A DNA stretch of 64,000 nt from Coriobacteriia bacterium (GTDB lineage Bacteria > Actinomycetota > Coriobacteriia > WRKU01 > WQUG01). The stretch is taken from NCBI GenBank assembly GCA_009779855.1, contig WRBC01000002.1, positions 124,001-188,000 on the forward strand, written 5' to 3'. Position numbers and translations under genes: made by a program. The notes below the pieces were generated by a model. That model saw nothing but the letters and a program-made list of their open reading frames with translations, had not been told where the DNA came from and did no database searches. Numbering within the stretch: the stretch's first letter is position 1; each line of letters starts with the position of its first letter. Positions 49,745 through 57,925 of this stretch are shown piece after piece.

Positions 49745-51364
49745 ATGAAGCACATAAACACAACTCTCACTAATCTAGACTTAAGTCAGAAAAAGACAGG
49801 ACTGTTGCTACTTCGTATGTGTTTGCTTGTCGCCTTCTTCATTGTGATGGTGGGCATAGCGTTGCCAGCGGGTGCAGTATACCGTGGGTTTACTCCGCTC
49901 AGTCCTGACGATACGCTTCCTGGCTATCTTAGCTGGGATATGGCTGTACAAGTCATGCAGGGAAACGACGTTGACGCAACCCTGCAAAATACTGCGCATG
50001 GTGGCTATGTGACGACTACTACTAAGTGTATCGTTTGCCACTCTCCTCACCGTGCATTGGGTATTCCCAGTGGTATTCCTGGTCCGCAAAACCAATACTT
50101 CCTAACCAGTGGTGGAGCGTCCTGTACGAATTGTCACGCTATTTGGGGCGCACAGGCTTCATCACTTCTTGTAGAGTGGGGCGTAACAGGCGGTCCTCAT
50201 AATTCTCGTGATGCCTGTCTTGCCTGTCACCAGGGTGGTATCCATGGTGGTAGTAACTCGCAGTTCCACGTTATGAACGTGTTCATGTTGGGTGATACCG
50301 CAGATGCCCAGCTAGCAAGCGAGGCAGGGAGACTAGCACTAGGTCCTAACTCTGCGCTATGGGTTCCTCCAAGCCTTACTGGTGGTATTAATGAAAACCC
50401 TGCAGCTGGCAATGCCCCTACTATAGGTAATACCTGGTGGTATGACGGCGGTGCCTCTGTTAATGGTGGTACAAGAGTCGGTGGTCCCACACAGATTGGT
50501 GGCCTACCTGGCGAACGCCCCGGTGCTGCTGCGCTGGTAAATGCTGCACAGTACTCTGCTGCTAGATCTGTTGGCACCAGCTATGTGTGTTCACAGAGTG
50601 GTTGTCATGTAAACACCGTTATGGCGAACTTGCAGTGGGGTGTGGGCTTTAACCGCGATGTTGATGGTAGCGGAACAGAAGTAATGGTAACAGCGCACAC
50701 TTTGCCTGCTATCATGCGTACCAATGGTGCCTACAACGGCAACAATCAGGCACAGGCCTGTGGTCCTTGTCACGTGGGTACCCCAGCAGGATTCCCTACT
50801 GATGGCTTTGCTGTATCACGTGTAGCCTATGGCTGTGACCAATGCCACGACATGATAGGTGTTGCAACCAACAGTACTGCATGGCCACATGGTAACCGCG
50901 GTATTCGAGTCTACGAGTGGGAAGAAGTCGAAGCACCTAGCGGAGGACGAGCCATCCATCGCTACGAGACCGACATGACTGCAGGCAATCTATGGATGTA
51001 CAGTGGTAGCATCGCACGTGTGGCTACTGGCCCCTTTGATCCTGCAAACCCAACCGCAAACCGTCCTGCAGCAAATGCGGCTTACGGTCAGTCCGACACC
51101 TTTGCAGATGTTAACTGGAAGGTACTACGCGGGGTAACTAATGGTCGTGGTAACACTGTTGCTACTGCACACAGCGGGGCGAACATAACCCCAGGCTTCG
51201 GTGGTCTTAACGACGGTGGATGTTTGAAGTGTCACGTTCCTATTGACGGTACCTCCCTTGATGCTATGGGAGCCTCAGCGGGGGATGCGACTCGTCACAA
51301 CTTCAACTTTGCTTTGACAGGTCCAACCCGAACAGGATCACAGCGTTTGTTCCTCTTCAGGTAG
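49745..51364 (+). CDS. Secreted multiheme c-type cytochrome (seven heme motifs)
   Basis: CIVCH, CTNCH, CLACH, CSQSGCH (CX3CH), CGPCH, CDQCH, CLKCH; N-terminal hydrophobic signal. Confidence 0.88.
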   Translation: MKHINTTLTNLDLSQKKTGLLLLRMCLLVAFFIVMVGIALPAGAVYRGFTPLSPDDTLPGYLSWDMAVQVMQGNDVDATLQNTAHGGYVTTTTKCIVCHSPHRALGIPSGIPGPQNQYFLTSGGASCTNCHAIWGAQASSLLVEWGVTGGPHNSRDACLACHQGGIHGGSNSQFHVMNVFMLGDTADAQLASEAGRLALGPNSALWVPPSLTGGINENPAAGNAPTIGNTWWYDGGASVNGGTRVGGPTQIGGLPGERPGAAALVNAAQYSAARSVGTSYVCSQSGCHVNTVMANLQWGVGFNRDVDGSGTEVMVTAHTLPAIMRTNGAYNGNNQAQACGPCHVGTPAGFPTDGFAVSRVAYGCDQCHDMIGVATNSTAWPHGNRGIRVYEWEEVEAPSGGRAIHRYETDMTAGNLWMYSGSIARVATGPFDPANPTANRPAANAAYGQSDTFADVNWKVLRGVTNGRGNTVATAHSGANITPGFGGLNDGGCLKCHVPIDGTSLDAMGASAGDATRHNFNFALTGPTRTGSQRLFLFR

Positions 51365-51373
51365 CGATTTATA

Positions 51374-51437
51374 GGTCCTGCTGTTGATAGAAAGGTACTC
51401 AAGATACTGAGCATGCACTTTTCTTAGCAGCAGGACC
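51374..51437. other. 64-nt imperfect inverted repeat immediately downstream of the cytochrome stop codon
   Basis: GGTCCTGCTG...CAGCAGGACC perfect 10-bp outer arms; internal complementarity AGAAAGGT/ACTTTTCT and CTCA/TGAG. Confidence 0.55.
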
Positions 51438-51484
51438 GTCCAACTAAAGAGTTCTCTTCTGCAGCTCTCCTTCTGCAGTTCGGA

Positions 51485-51518
51485 AAATAACCGCCCTAAC
51501 CCTCCAGGGCGGTTATTT
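51485..51518. terminator. Rho-independent terminator downstream of the cytochrome gene
   Basis: AAATAACCGCCC...GGGCGGTTATTT 12-bp stem. Confidence 0.85.
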
Positions 51519-51559
51519 GAGTGTTTATGGTCTTGCGCGAATTCTTAGGGTATAGTAAT

Positions 51560-51583
51560 TTACATGTGTCAAGACACGTGTAA
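51560..51583. promoter_or_regulatory. Candidate NiaR operator
   Basis: TTACATGTGT-CAAG-ACACGTGTAA, 9/10 arm match, upstream of the channel/hydrolase/NiaR-like genes. Confidence 0.65.
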
Positions 51584-51652
51584 TATTTTGGATGAGTGTG
51601 ACTGTATGAGTGAAGGACACTTTAAAAAGAGTGCAGGAGAGGATTTTATTAT

Positions 51653-52159
51653 ATGCTAGGTGTTAATTTGGTGTTTGCGGGTTTTGCTTTGGCCTTAAAT
51701 GGCTTGTCCTATCTGATGTCTGTAGATGACAGGGTAAAGGGTGTCATTAACCTTTTGGTGGGGCTAATCATTGCGGTTAATGCAGTTTTTCAGACAGCAC
51801 TTGCTAGCGACCACATTTCCTTTGGGTTTGCAGCGGCAATGTGGATGTTTGCGCTGAACTATTTCATCATTGCAGCCCACATCTTTTTCAAAAGCGAAAA
51901 CTGGAAGGCTTTTGGCTTATTCAGTTTATTTGCATCAACCGTATCCTTTGTATTTGCTGGAGACGTCCTTTTCGGTGGAGGTCCTGCAGTGATGGTATAT
52001 CTTTGGCTAATGTGGGCGGTGCTCTGGCTGCAAAGCTTTGGGGCGTTACTGCTGGGTAGTAAGCCCATTAATAAGCTAAGCCCTTACGTTCTTATCACAA
52101 ATGGTATTGCGAGCACTTTTGTACCAGGACTATTGATACTGCTGGGCGTAATTCTGTAG
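51653..52159 (+). CDS. AmiS/UreI-family small-amide channel-like membrane protein
   Basis: MLGVNLVFAGFALALNGLSYLMSVDDRVKGVINLLVGLI...ALNYFIIAAHIFF...MVYLWLMWAVLWLQSF; about 6-7 TM, 168 aa. Confidence 0.75.
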   Translation: MLGVNLVFAGFALALNGLSYLMSVDDRVKGVINLLVGLIIAVNAVFQTALASDHISFGFAAAMWMFALNYFIIAAHIFFKSENWKAFGLFSLFASTVSFVFAGDVLFGGGPAVMVYLWLMWAVLWLQSFGALLLGSKPINKLSPYVLITNGIASTFVPGLLILLGVIL

Positions 52160-52212
52160 CTACTGAGCTGTTGGTTATACTTGCTGCGCGCAAGATTAAT
52201 GAGAGGGATCGC

Positions 52213-52776
52213 ATGTATAAAGTACTGATTGTTGTGGATATGCAGAAGGACTTCATTGATGGGTCACTAGGAACCGATGAAGCTGTAGCTATCGTTAATA
52301 AGGTCGCAAAACGTATAGCTGACTCTAAGGGTGAACTTGTTCTGTTCACGAAGGATACACATGGGGCGGACTATCTGGATACCCCAGAAGGGAAGAAACT
52401 TCCCGTCGTTCACTGCGTTGAAGGAACAGAGGGTTGGCAAATTAATGACCGTGTCATGGACGCCTGGCGCGGTAATGTAGATACGATTGTGCTAGATGAG
52501 CTTCAGGAGAATACTTTCACAAAGCCTGTTTTTGGTAGCGTGGACCTAGTTTTATTTCTTGAGCAGCATGCTAATGAGATTAGCGAGATAGAAATCCTGG
52601 GACTGTGCACAGATATCTGCGTTGTGTCTAATGCTCTTATGATCAAGAACACCCTGCCAGATATTGAAATAAAGGTAAATGCTGCTTGCTGTGCGGGGGT
52701 TACCCCTCAAAGCCATCAGGAAGCCTTGAACACTATGCAGATGTGCCAAGTAACGATTATTAATGATGTGACCTAA
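52213..52776 (+). CDS. Isochorismatase/nicotinamidase-like cysteine hydrolase
   Basis: KVLIVVDMQKDFIDGSL, LFTKDTH, VFGSVDL, LGLCTDICVVSNALMIKN; start moved from the track. Confidence 0.85.
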   Translation: MYKVLIVVDMQKDFIDGSLGTDEAVAIVNKVAKRIADSKGELVLFTKDTHGADYLDTPEGKKLPVVHCVEGTEGWQINDRVMDAWRGNVDTIVLDELQENTFTKPVFGSVDLVLFLEQHANEISEIEILGLCTDICVVSNALMIKNTLPDIEIKVNAACCAGVTPQSHQEALNTMQMCQVTIINDVT

Positions 52777-53297
52777 TGGATGCAGCGTTTCGCAGAGAAC
52801 AGGTTCTCGAGGCCATTGCAAGCAGTGAGGCACCCCTAAGCGCGTCAACACTTGCTGCGGACTTGAAGGTGAGTCGCCAGATTATTGTTGGGGATGTTGC
52901 CTTACTGCGCGCCCAGGGGCAGGACATTATTGCTACAGCACGGGGCTATACGATTCCTAGCTTTGCAGAAACAGGGCAGTACCTAGGCAGACTTGCGTGT
53001 CACCATGATTCGAACGATTTAGCGAAGGAACTATACACCATGGTGGATCTGGGGGCTACAGTGGTTAACGTCATTGTAGAACATGAACTTTATGGCGAAA
53101 TCACAGGTCAGCTTAACCTGAAAAGTCGCGATGATGTAGACCAGTTTGTTGCTAGGTATAGATCCTCAAACATGAGACTTTTGTCAGAGCTCTCCCAGGG
53201 AATACATTTGCACACAGTTGCGTGCCAAGACAAGACTCACTTTGACCAGGTACATCAGGGACTACAGGCAAAGGGGTACTTGTACCCTCTAGAGTAA
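52776..53297 (+). CDS. NiaR-like niacin-responsive transcriptional repressor (HTH_11 plus 3H domain)
   Basis: RREQVLEAIASSEAPLSASTLAADLKVSRQIIVGDVALLRAQGQDIIATARGY; His motifs ACHHD, VEHELYGEI, GIHLHTV; overlaps the upstream stop codon. Confidence 0.85.
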   Translation: MDAAFRREQVLEAIASSEAPLSASTLAADLKVSRQIIVGDVALLRAQGQDIIATARGYTIPSFAETGQYLGRLACHHDSNDLAKELYTMVDLGATVVNVIVEHELYGEITGQLNLKSRDDVDQFVARYRSSNMRLLSELSQGIHLHTVACQDKTHFDQVHQGLQAKGYLYPLE

Positions 53298-53353
53298 TCT
53301 ATAATAGGAAGCTGCAAAAAGGATCGCTGATATTAGATCACGGGAGACAACAC

Positions 53354-54988
53354 ATGACAGCAAAGCGTTCAAGCTATTACTTGACGACCCCTATTTATTA
53401 CGTAAACGATGTTCCTCATTTGGGGACTGCCTATACCACCCTTGCCGCTGATGTAATGGCACGTTACCGTCGTATGTTGGGGCACGATGTGTACTTCCTA
53501 ACTGGCCTGGATGAGCATGGTCAAAAGGTTGAGCAAGCGGCCACTGCAGCTGGTATGACTCCGCAAGAATGGGTCGATGATTTAGCGCCAAAGTTTGCCG
53601 ATGCCTGGAAGATGCTTAACATTAACTATGACGTGTTTATGCGCACGACTGACGGTGCGCATAAAAAATCTGTACAGGCATTTGCTGCACGCCTGTATGA
53701 AAACGGTGATATCTATTCCGGCAACTATGAAGGATGGTACTGTCTGCCCGACGAAACCTACTGGGCGGAGTCTGATATCGAAATGCCAGAAGACTCAGGT
53801 GAAGGCGGCGATGTAGCACAGAACGAAGGCGCCGTACCCAATTGTCCTGACTGTAATCGACCCCTGCAGTTTGTGCGCGAGAAGAACTGGTTTTTCCGCC
53901 TATCAAAATACACTGATTTCCTAATTGATCATTATGAGAATAATCCGCAGGCAATGGGACCTGATACGCGCCGTAATGAAATACTCTCTTTTCTGCGTAG
54001 TGGGCTGCATGATCTGTCTATTAGTCGTGCCAACGTTGAGTGGGGAATCCCGCTGCCATGGACTGAGGACAGCGATGACCCTCAGACCATGTACGTATGG
54101 TTCGATGCCCTTATTAACTATATAACTGCCATTGGCTTTGGTGCGGGCACAGAGGCAGATGATGAAGAGTTTGCTTATCGCTGGCCTGCACAGGTTCATT
54201 ATGTGGGCAAGGACATCATTCGCTTTCACTGTATTATCTGGCCTGCAATGCTGCATGCGGCAGGTCTTGCACTGCCAAAGACGGTGTATGCCCATGGTTT
54301 CTTGCTGACAAAGGGTGAGAAGATGAGCAAGTCACGCGGCAATGCTATGACACCAGCAGAGCTAGTGGACCGCTTTGGCGTGGATGGTTATCGCTACTAC
54401 TTTATGCGTGATGTGAGCTTTGGCGTTGATGGTTCGATTAGTGATGAGGCTATGGTGCAACGCTTTAACGGAGACCTTGCCAATGACTGGGGTAATCTGT
54501 GCAGTCGCCTGTTCTCCATGGTTGGCAAGTACTGTGAAGGAGTAGCCCCAGCATACGTAGGTGATATTCATGCAGAAGATGCCGAGGGTGCTGCACTGCG
54601 CGATGTCGCTGCTGAGTTATTTGCTCGCGTTGAAGATGCCATGAATCGCTTTGACTACAGTGGTGCGCTAAACGCGATATGGGACTTGGTGCGCGCTGCG
54701 AATCGTTACCTAGAAGACAGTGCCCCCTGGGGACTTGCGAAGGATCCTGAAAAGGCAGACCAATTAGCGAACGTACTGTACTCAACACTTGAGGCTTGTC
54801 GCGTTGTGGCACTGTATACGGCAGCGACCATGCCTGAGACCTCTGATGAGGTTATGTCTCGCTTAGGTTTGGGGCCAGCAACAGCCGTTATTGATTTGGA
54901 GGCAGCGGCTAAGTGGGGTCAGCTTCCGGCGGGTAATACTATTCGTAAAGGGGATCCTCTTTTTCAGCGCTTAGAGAGCACCACGTAA
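53354..54988 (+). CDS. metG: Methionyl-tRNA synthetase
   Basis: YLTTPIYYVNDVPHLGTAYTTLAADV, LTGLDEHGQK, AHGFLLTKGEKMSKSRGN. Confidence 0.97.
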   Translation: MTAKRSSYYLTTPIYYVNDVPHLGTAYTTLAADVMARYRRMLGHDVYFLTGLDEHGQKVEQAATAAGMTPQEWVDDLAPKFADAWKMLNINYDVFMRTTDGAHKKSVQAFAARLYENGDIYSGNYEGWYCLPDETYWAESDIEMPEDSGEGGDVAQNEGAVPNCPDCNRPLQFVREKNWFFRLSKYTDFLIDHYENNPQAMGPDTRRNEILSFLRSGLHDLSISRANVEWGIPLPWTEDSDDPQTMYVWFDALINYITAIGFGAGTEADDEEFAYRWPAQVHYVGKDIIRFHCIIWPAMLHAAGLALPKTVYAHGFLLTKGEKMSKSRGNAMTPAELVDRFGVDGYRYYFMRDVSFGVDGSISDEAMVQRFNGDLANDWGNLCSRLFSMVGKYCEGVAPAYVGDIHAEDAEGAALRDVAAELFARVEDAMNRFDYSGALNAIWDLVRAANRYLEDSAPWGLAKDPEKADQLANVLYSTLEACRVVALYTAATMPETSDEVMSRLGLGPATAVIDLEAAAKWGQLPAGNTIRKGDPLFQRLESTT

Positions 54989-55110
54989 TGTATTTCTGCG
55001 TCGCAGAACATGATGGCTTGCTTGCGTATCTCACAGTACGCGCGCTGCGCCAACATAACCTGCTTCTTAACCTACATCACGTGGATGCACTCTCAAGAAA
55101 GAGCTTCTAA
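54988..55110 (+). CDS. Candidate 40-aa small protein, coupled between metG and tatD; absent from the supplied ORF track
   Basis: TAATG overlap with the metG stop; MYFCVAEHDGLLAYLTVRALRQHNLLLNLHHVDALSRKSF*; its TAA directly abuts the tatD ATG. Confidence 0.45.
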   Translation: MYFCVAEHDGLLAYLTVRALRQHNLLLNLHHVDALSRKSF

Positions 55111-56070
55111 ATGAATAACTTTGAGTTCATAGCGTACAAGGGCAAGAAGAAACTGCCTGTGCAGGTACCTATTCCTGATTTGCAGGGCGCGCCGTTGGTG
55201 GAAACTCATGCGCACTTAGATATGCTGGAAGACCCAGCGCTTGCCTTAGCGCGCGCGGCACATGTAGGAATTACTACGGTACTGACGTTAACTGACTTAA
55301 GCGCACAGGCAGAGCTTACCTATGAAATGCTTGATGTATGGTGTGAAGGTGCTCAGATGTTGCTGGATGCCCGCTGTGCTGATAGTGGCGCTGAGGCTAG
55401 TAGGCTTGAAGTGGATGGGGCTCACGAGGCTAGTGGACAGGGGATAGCAAATCCTGTTTTGCCAGACACTTACATCATGGTAGGTGTTCATCCGCATAAC
55501 TCTCGTCACTACGATTCCCGTATTGAAAAGCAGCTCTATAAGCTAGCCGCTGACCCGCGCACTGTCGCGATAGGTGAGGCAGGGCTTGACTACTACTATG
55601 ATCATTCACCTAGAGATGTGCAGCAAAAGGTGTTTGCACGTAAGCTTGAGGTTGCGCGTGATTTGGGTCTGCCCGTGATCATTCATCTGCGCGATGCCCA
55701 TGAAGACGGCCTGCGTATCCTGCGTGAAGTTGGTGTACCAGAGGCAGGTGCAGTTCTGCACTGCTATAACCGTGAGTTTTCTGTTGCAGAGCCTTTCCTT
55801 GAGATTGGATGCACCCTAGGCTTTGGTGGTCCAGTCACCTTCAAGAATGCCCATGAAGTTAAAGAGGCTGCTACCGCAGTACCAGCGGGTTCTTTTGTCG
55901 TGGAAACAGATTGTCCCTTTATGGCACCACAGCCCTTTCGGGGGCAAAAGTGTGAGCCTGCCCATACCCTTTGGGTGGCGGAAGAGATTGCGCGCTTACG
56001 TGCAGTTAGCCTGCCCGATTTAGCCCGTGAGACTAGCGACACCGCAAAAAGAATCTTCAATTTGCCCTAA
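55111..56070 (+). CDS. TatD-family metal-dependent hydrolase
   Basis: LVETHAHLDML, VGVHPHNS, AIGEAGLDYYYDHSPRDVQQKVFARKLEVARDLGLPVIIHLRDA, VVETDCPFMAPQPFRGQ. Confidence 0.93.
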   Translation: MNNFEFIAYKGKKKLPVQVPIPDLQGAPLVETHAHLDMLEDPALALARAAHVGITTVLTLTDLSAQAELTYEMLDVWCEGAQMLLDARCADSGAEASRLEVDGAHEASGQGIANPVLPDTYIMVGVHPHNSRHYDSRIEKQLYKLAADPRTVAIGEAGLDYYYDHSPRDVQQKVFARKLEVARDLGLPVIIHLRDAHEDGLRILREVGVPEAGAVLHCYNREFSVAEPFLEIGCTLGFGGPVTFKNAHEVKEAATAVPAGSFVVETDCPFMAPQPFRGQKCEPAHTLWVAEEIARLRAVSLPDLARETSDTAKRIFNLP

Positions 56071-56107
56071 GGCGAGGCCAGCATAGTAAAGAGATACAAT
56101 GTTTACC

Positions 56108-56737
56108 ATGAAAAAGGTTGTCATCATACAGGGATCCCCTCGCAGAAAGGGCAATTCAAGCCTTCTTGCTGCGGCGCTTCAAAAGGGGATAGAGACGTCG
56201 GTACCTAATGGGGTTCACGTAGATATATTCTCTCCTGTCACACACACGATTGCACCTTGTATAGCCTGTGAACGTTGCTGTAAAACAGGGGAGTGCATCC
56301 AGTCTGATGACCTAAGTATGCTTATTGAGGCACTTGACGCGGCTGATGCTTTGATATGGATAAGCCCCCTTTACTTTGGCGGAGTAACATCCCAGCTAAA
56401 AGCTATCATTGATAGGTTTCAGATGCTTTGGGCACGCAATATGCTTGCAGGTGAGGCGCGTGGTATTCGAAGTGATCGTTCTCGTCCGGCACTTGCATTC
56501 TATATAAGTGCGCAAGACAATCCTTTTTCGAATGAAGTCAAAAAGGCTGCAGCGCTGCTGCCCTTGAAGTATGCTTCAAATACTGCTGGCTTTATTTTAG
56601 AAAACGATGAGTCAAGCCATTTAGCTATCGTTGGACCTGACGGCCCCGGGGAGGTTTCTGCGGTAGCTTACGAGACAGCTAGGGAAGATGCTATCTCTAA
56701 GGTTGTTATGGCTATTGGCAAGAATCAGGAAGCCTAA
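56108..56737 (+). CDS. NAD(P)H-dependent FMN reductase-like flavoprotein
   Basis: KVVIIQGSPRRKGNSSLLAAAL; CIACERCCKTGECIQSDD; ALIWISPLYFGGVTSQLKAIIDR. Confidence 0.85.
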   Translation: MKKVVIIQGSPRRKGNSSLLAAALQKGIETSVPNGVHVDIFSPVTHTIAPCIACERCCKTGECIQSDDLSMLIEALDAADALIWISPLYFGGVTSQLKAIIDRFQMLWARNMLAGEARGIRSDRSRPALAFYISAQDNPFSNEVKKAAALLPLKYASNTAGFILENDESSHLAIVGPDGPGEVSAVAYETAREDAISKVVMAIGKNQEA

Positions 56738-57916
56738 ATGGATTCACAGGACTCATCGCTTCGTCCGTCGCAGTCACTGCATTCGCCTTTGGCTACCCCT
56801 AAGGCAACTATTGAAACCTTGCAGGCCTTTGGGCTCTATACGAAGAAAAGACTAGGGCAGCATTTTCTAATTGACGATAATGTTATCGCCCGCATATTGA
56901 ATGCGGCGGACTTGAATGCAGATGATCAGGTGTTAGAGATTGGTCCAGGCATCGGAGTGCTTACTGTGGCCCTGCTTAGCCGGGTAGAAAAGGTACTTGC
57001 ACTGGAATATGATGCACAGCTGATTGAAGTGCTGGAATACGCGACGCAGGAGTATGCACTACAGTCGGATGGTGACGTTTCGCAGGCTGATGGCAGGAAG
57101 CTGCAGGCTGGTGGTGTGTCGCAAGCAGATAGGGGCATATCACAGGCGGGTAATAAGTTGACTATCCTGCACGAAGACGCGCTTAACATTCCGCAGTTAG
57201 ATCTACCTCTACATCCCACGAAACTTGTGGCTAATTTGCCTTACCAGGTTGCGGCCACTAATGTGCTGGACTGCTTTGAATATATACCCTCTATCCAGCA
57301 AGCCACTGTGATGGTGCAAAAGGAAGTTGCGCAGCGCATGGCGGCGAAGCCAGGAACAAAGGCTTATGGGGCTTATAGCGCGAAATTGCAGTTACTGGCA
57401 AACCCTGTGGGTAGCTTCGATGTGTCTAGGAATAGTTTTCTGCCGCCCCCGCGCGTAGACTCAAGCGTGATAACTTTGGTGCGCCATGATGCGGATGACG
57501 TAGAGAGTACGGAAAGTGTAGGTGGCATAGGTGACACAAAGAGAGCAGAAAGTGCAGGAGGTAGCCTTATCTCAGGTACCGAACACTACCGTGAACTTGC
57601 ACGATTAATCGACGCAAGCTTTGCACAACGTCGCAAGACAATCTTGAACAATCTGAAGGCGGCTATGGCAGCAGGCCTACTGGTCTTTCCGGGTGGAGAC
57701 GATGATGAAGATAGGTGCACGGGCGAAGGTGTATGCACGGGCACAGATAGGGACAAGAACGAAGAGTCTCACGAGCATAGGCCTAAGTACGAACCCGATT
57801 TAGCAGAGGTGCTTCTTCGTGCCGATATCCAACCTGCAGCCAGAGCCGAGACCTTAAGTCCTGCTGACTTTGTGCGACTGCATCGTGTCTTTCGTTTGAC
57901 ACAGCCAGAGCAGTAA
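56738..57916 (+). CDS. rsmA: 16S rRNA (adenine1518/1519-N6)-dimethyltransferase with low-complexity insertions
   Basis: KKRLGQHFLIDDNVIARIL, VLEIGPGIGVLT, LVANLPYQVA, FLPPPRVDSSVI; insertions around 57063-57155 and 57700-57790. Confidence 0.93.
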   Translation: MDSQDSSLRPSQSLHSPLATPKATIETLQAFGLYTKKRLGQHFLIDDNVIARILNAADLNADDQVLEIGPGIGVLTVALLSRVEKVLALEYDAQLIEVLEYATQEYALQSDGDVSQADGRKLQAGGVSQADRGISQAGNKLTILHEDALNIPQLDLPLHPTKLVANLPYQVAATNVLDCFEYIPSIQQATVMVQKEVAQRMAAKPGTKAYGAYSAKLQLLANPVGSFDVSRNSFLPPPRVDSSVITLVRHDADDVESTESVGGIGDTKRAESAGGSLISGTEHYRELARLIDASFAQRRKTILNNLKAAMAAGLLVFPGGDDDEDRCTGEGVCTGTDRDKNEESHEHRPKYEPDLAEVLLRADIQPAARAETLSPADFVRLHRVFRLTQPEQ

Positions 57917-57925
57917 GGTAGCTAG

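Noticed and set aside
57063-57155. Possible CRISPR-like or VNTR array in rsmA
   Set aside because: Repeats are short, diverged, in frame and coding (QADG-type heptads); no spacers or cas genes.
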